From: Clostridia bacterium
GTDB lineage: Bacteria; Bacillota_A; Clostridia; Oscillospirales; CAG-382
Assembly (NCBI GenBank): GCA_017614095.1
Contig: JAGACN010000161.1
Coordinates: 1-10,139 of the forward strand
Direction of reading: 5' to 3'
Length of the DNA stretch: 10,139 nt
Every line of letters begins with the position of its first letter. Within the stretch, counting starts at the first letter, position 1. Positions 7,968-10,139 of this stretch are shown piece by piece. The notes below the pieces were generated by a model. The model was not told the origin of the DNA. It did no database searches and saw only the letters and a program-made list of their open reading frames with translations. A program made the translations under genes and the position numbers.

Positions 7968-8231
7968 TTGCCGAACATTAAATCCGCGAAGAAACGCGTA
8001 CTGGTGACGGAAACCAAGACCATGCAGAACAAGGCGTTCCGTTCCGCCATGAAAACATCGATCAAAAAATATCAGGCGGCACTTGCCGAGGGAAACAAGG
8101 AACTTGCTTCCGAGACCTACCTCGATGCAGTCAGCATGATCGATCGCGCAGTCAACAAAGGAATCATTCATAAGAATAATGCTGCCAGAAAAAAGAGCAA
8201 GTTTACCAAACTGCTGAACGACGCGCAGTAA
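7968..8231 (+). CDS. rpsT: 30S ribosomal protein S20
   Basis: S20 is a small basic helical protein that binds 16S rRNA early in assembly of the 30S subunit. The 87 residues begin PNIKSAKKRV after the initiator and contain FRSAMKTSIKKY, AVSMIDRAVNKGIIHKNNAARKKSKF, and a short tail, all hallmarks of the family. The start is a TTG at 7968, set by AGGGGGTGA ending 5 nt upstream. A GTG in frame at 7938 would add ten residues unlike any S20 and falls at the predicted transcription start. A UUG start is also used by E. coli rpsT, where weak initiation is part of S20 autoregulation; whether that holds here is inference. It stands divergent from murB and ahead of three tRNA genes. Confidence 0.96.
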   Translation: MPNIKSAKKRVLVTETKTMQNKAFRSAMKTSIKKYQAALAEGNKELASETYLDAVSMIDRAVNKGIIHKNNAARKKSKFTKLLNDAQ

Positions 8232-8252
8232 TTGTTGAAAGCATATTTCTGG

Positions 8253-8274
8253 GGGCGGGACGCAAGCCCCGCCC
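8253..8274 (+). terminator. GC hairpin behind rpsT without a U-tract (weak terminator or processing site)
   Basis: GGGCGGG (8253-8259) pairs with CCCGCCC (8268-8274) around an 8-nt loop, 22 nt after the rpsT stop. Only TT follows, so this is not a canonical intrinsic terminator. It may protect the rpsT mRNA 3' end, or partly stop transcription before tRNA-Gly. Confidence 0.4.
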
Positions 8275-8310
8275 TTATGAATGGTTCTCACAAAAACACA
8301 ATCCTTATAC

Positions 8311-8383
<73 letters not shown>

Positions 8384-8384
<1 letters not shown>

Positions 8385-8404
8385 ACCCTTGCAAAAGGGT
8401 TTTT
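8384..8404 (+). terminator. Small hairpin with GCAA loop and T-tract directly behind tRNA-Gly
   Basis: AACCCTT (8384-8390) pairs with AAGGGTT (8395-8401) around a GCAA tetraloop, and the stem runs into five T residues in total (8400-8404). It shares its first base with the A of the encoded CCA. A second short pairing, CCCT/AGGG, follows at 8405-8420 before tRNA-Arg. This could be a leaky intrinsic terminator within the tRNA cluster. Confidence 0.5.
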
Positions 8405-8424
8405 CCCTACTATGAAGGGATTTT

Positions 8425-8501
8425 GCGTCTTTAGCTCAGCTGGATAGAGCAACTGCCTTCTAAGCAGTAGGCCGAGGGTTCGAGTCCCCCAAGACGCGCC
8501 A
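8425..8501 (+). tRNA. tRNA-Arg (anticodon TCT)
   Basis: The 77-nt cloverleaf has an encoded CCA. The acceptor GCGTCTT pairs with AAGACGC, discriminator G. The D arm is AGCTCAGCTGGATAGAGC, and the anticodon stem ACTGC/GCAGT encloses CTTCTAA with anticodon TCT. The T arm is GAGGGTTCGAGTCCCCC. It decodes AGA and AGG, codons that appear minor in the genes of this window. Confidence 0.96.
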
Positions 8502-8573
8502 ATGTGCGGCCGATTCCTTTTGGCCGAAGTTTCAGCAGAGATTTCAAATGCCGAAAACGGATTCGGTTCACAC

Positions 8574-8651
8574 GGTGGGTATAGCTCAGTTGGTTAGAGT
8601 GCCAGGTTGTGGCCCTGGAGGTCGAGGGTTCAAATCCCTCTACTCACCCCA
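8574..8651 (+). tRNA. tRNA-His (anticodon GTG)
   Basis: The cloverleaf has an encoded CCA. The acceptor GTGGGTA pairs with TACTCAC (one G-T pair), and the extra G at 8574 can pair with discriminator C8648. That G-1/C73 pair is the identity element of bacterial histidine tRNA. The anticodon stem CCAGG/CCTGG encloses TTGTGGC with anticodon GTG. The T arm is GAGGGTTCAAATCCCTC. It is the last of the three tRNA genes and is followed at 10 bp by a strong terminator. Confidence 0.96.
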
Positions 8652-8661
8652 TGCCTATCAG

Positions 8662-8696
8662 ACCCGTTCCATGTTCTATGACAGAACGGGTTTTTT
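8662..8696 (+). terminator. Intrinsic terminator closing the rpsT-tRNA block
   Basis: ACCCGTTC (8662-8669) pairs perfectly with GAACGGGT (8684-8691) around a 14-nt loop, followed by a run of T to 8696. It stands 10 bp after the CCA end of tRNA-His and ahead of the promoter of the secreted protein, so it separates the two transcription units. Confidence 0.85.
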
Positions 8697-8714
8697 CGTT
8701 GCCCGAACAGACGC

Positions 8715-8754
8715 TCCCGTCTTCTCTTCGTCAGAATGGCCGAAGAAAGCGGGA
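8715..8754 (+). other. Imperfect inverted repeat between terminator and next promoter
   Basis: TCCCG-CTT-TCTTCG on the left (8715-8730) pairs with CGAAGA-AAG-CGGGA on the right (8741-8754) around a 10-nt loop. This gives 14 bp with two single-base bulges. No T-run follows at once. It could be a backup terminator, a regulator-binding site, or chance. It lies about 24 bp upstream of the -35 box of the following gene. Confidence 0.4.
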
Positions 8755-8777
8755 CAAACTTGTGCATTTTTCATCTA

Positions 8778-8804
8778 TTGCCGGAAGGCAAAAAGTGATA
8801 AAAT
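8778..8804 (+). promoter_or_regulatory. Predicted promoter of the secreted discoidin-like protein
   Basis: TAAAAT (8799-8804) has an extended -10 TG (TGA before the box) and TTGCCG (8778-8783) 15 bp upstream. The short spacer makes the -35 match weak, but an extended -10 can compensate. The -35 is embedded in TTGCC-GGAA-GGCAA (8778-8791), a short inverted repeat that might be an operator. The leader would be about 55 nt and carries AAGGAAG 8 nt before the ATG. Confidence 0.55.
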
Positions 8805-8865
8805 ATGACGGGTAAAAAGAAAATCAAGTGTAAAAAGAGAATACAACAGAAAGGAAGACCATCTT

Positions 8866-10139
8866 ATGGTTAAAAAGATCTTGGCGCTTGCAGTGGCGGT
8901 CGTGATGGCGGCGCTTGCCTTCTCCGTCGTCGCTTCGGCAGGCTCGTTCGAGTCGGAAGTGTCCGGCACCACATACGAAGTGCTCACCACAGCGAACATT
9001 TCGTTCTCCTATCATGCTTCTGAAACGACAGAGGCGCTGGCTCCGGGAGCTGCGTGCAAACTGGTTCCGCGCGGCGGATGCACGATCGAGGCTCTGGCGG
9101 ACGGCGATCTGGTCGCCGACGCGGCCGGCTTCTCCACAAAGGGGATCATCACGGTCGAGAACTCGACCATTCCGATTCTAAAAGGGCTGAACGGAACTCC
9201 GGTATCTCAGGCGGATGAAGACATCCCGACGTTTTCGTTCACAATGGATTTCGGCGAGGAAGTGACGTTCGACACGGCGTACATGGCGCTTTATCATGAA
9301 ATCGCGGCGTGTATCGCAATTCCCGGCGAAAAGCAGGTCATCGTCGAGACGTCCAAGGACGGCACGACATACGTCCCGGTCGGCGCAGGCATCTACTATT
9401 TCAATTCCCATGTCGGCGACTACGACGGCGCAGGAGACCAGGGCGTTGACGAATGTCCTGTCTACCTCGGCAAGAAGGTGACCTCCCGCTATGTCCGTTT
9501 CACCTATACCTTCCTGAAGGTTATGACGGGCGGCTACTGGCAGTGGTATACCAACGTTCACGACTGGGTCGGCTTTACCGAAATGGGCGTTGCGAACTAC
9601 AAATCCGGAAAAGAACCGCTCGTTTTCACAGCGGATGACGTTGTGGATCCCACCGAAGTCAAGGGATCCTGGATCGGTGACGACGGCGAAAACGTTACCA
9701 TCTATGATTTTTCGAACAAAAAAGTGAACATCATGACCTTCGATTCCGCGGAATACCAGGAAAAGGGTCTGGACGCGGAGATCAAGGCGCACGACATCGG
9801 ACTGAAATATTCGGTGACCGGCACGACGCTGTCCATCACCTACAGCCGCAAAAAGACGGAAGACATCTATGCCGAGCGCGACAGCGACGGCAACCTGATC
9901 CTGGGCGAAGGCAAGAAAGCCGTCGCATATGAACCCTACACGGATCCGGAACCGGCGGCCATCCGCGGGGAATGGATGTACGTGAAGGAAGTAGACGGCC
10001 AAAAACTGCTGGTCGCGGCGTCGATCGATTCCGTTCACATCGAGGAAACGGCGTACGATTACGATGAATGGCTGGAGAAAGGCTTCGAGGCCGAAGCACA
10101 GTCTAAGTCGAGCGTCGACATCCTTCAGCGCGGCAATAT
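8866..10139 (+). CDS. Secreted discoidin-like (F5/8 type C) protein with C-terminal tandem repeats, cut by window edge
   Basis: I do not recognise a named gene. The ATG at 8866 follows AAGGAAG by 8 nt, and 424 full codons run to the right edge without a stop. Residues 1-25 form a signal peptide: MVKK, a hydrophobic core, then ASA before G26. There is no lipobox. Residues about 90-255 resemble a discoidin/F5-8 type C domain: MDFGEEVTFDTAYMALY near 127-143, the VIVETSKDGTTYVPVG strand near 158-173, SRYVRFTYTF at 207-217, and WVGFTEMGVANY at 235-245. Such domains usually bind carbohydrates at the cell surface. After it, two modules begin alike, VKGSW at 265 and IRGEW at 366. They share EYQEKGLDAE (296-305) and EWLEKGFEAE (401-410). 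They look like an imperfect repeat of 101-105 residues, with the second incomplete. It has its own promoter and probably acts outside the cell; ligand and role are unknown. Confidence 0.75.
   Translation, partial: MVKKILALAVAVVMAALAFSVVASAGSFESEVSGTTYEVLTTANISFSYHASETTEALAPGAACKLVPRGGCTIEALADGDLVADAAGFSTKGIITVENSTIPILKGLNGTPVSQADEDIPTFSFTMDFGEEVTFDTAYMALYHEIAACIAIPGEKQVIVETSKDGTTYVPVGAGIYYFNSHVGDYDGAGDQGVDECPVYLGKKVTSRYVRFTYTFLKVMTGGYWQWYTNVHDWVGFTEMGVANYKSGKEPLVFTADDVVDPTEVKGSWIGDDGENVTIYDFSNKKVNIMTFDSAEYQEKGLDAEIKAHDIGLKYSVTGTTLSITYSRKKTEDIYAERDSDGNLILGEGKKAVAYEPYTDPEPAAIRGEWMYVKEVDGQKLLVAASIDSVHIEETAYDYDEWLEKGFEAEAQSKSSVDILQRGN

Noticed and set aside
7947..8291. Minus-strand frame of 114 codons
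   Set aside because: It is antisense to rpsT with no ribosome binding site or known domain.
9178..10038. Minus-strand frame of 286 codons
   Set aside because: It is antisense to the secreted protein, which has a signal peptide, ribosome binding site and promoter.

Overview
This window looks like housekeeping chromosome from a GC-rich, low-copy-operon Bacillota, most likely class Clostridia. The evidence is a WhiA homologue, a DnaE with a PHP domain and a QxxMF clamp-binding motif, a type II MurB, strong AGGAGG-type ribosome binding sites, non-ATG starts (GTG, TTG), three tRNA genes with encoded CCA ends, and vegetative promoters with near-consensus boxes. I cannot place it more finely than that. 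The codon third positions are rich in G and C, which leaves long antisense frames open; I treat those as artefacts.

Minus-strand operon (1 to about 7710). From one promoter near 7702-7729 the order is murB (peptidoglycan precursor reductase), whiA (LAGLIDADG/HTH DNA-binding protein), dnaE (DNA polymerase III alpha), then a class A penicillin-binding protein cut by the left edge. The joints are tight: murB/whiA overlap by 22 bp, whiA/dnaE are 17 bp apart, and dnaE/pbp overlap at a GTGA. The operon therefore links cell-wall synthesis at both ends with a chromosome/division regulator and a replicative polymerase in the middle. The WhiA copy is about 90 residues shorter than usual and lacks most of the first LAGLIDADG half.

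Divergent region (7663-7967). This 305-bp gap holds the murB promoter facing left and the rpsT promoter facing right, with an A/T-rich inverted repeat directly upstream of the rpsT -35 box and a GC palindrome in the middle.

Plus-strand housekeeping RNA/ribosome block (7968-8696). rpsT (ribosomal protein S20, TTG start) is followed by tRNA-Gly(TCC), tRNA-Arg(TCT) and tRNA-His(GTG), and closed by a good intrinsic terminator.

Plus-strand secreted protein (8866 to right edge). A new promoter drives a signal-peptide-bearing protein with a discoidin-like (F5/8 type C) domain followed by an imperfect tandem repeat of about 100 residues. The second copy is cut by the window end. This is the least known gene here.

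I found no mobile element, CRISPR array, phage gene or defence system. The observations most worth following are the shortened WhiA with its unusual operon neighbours and the repeat-bearing secreted protein.
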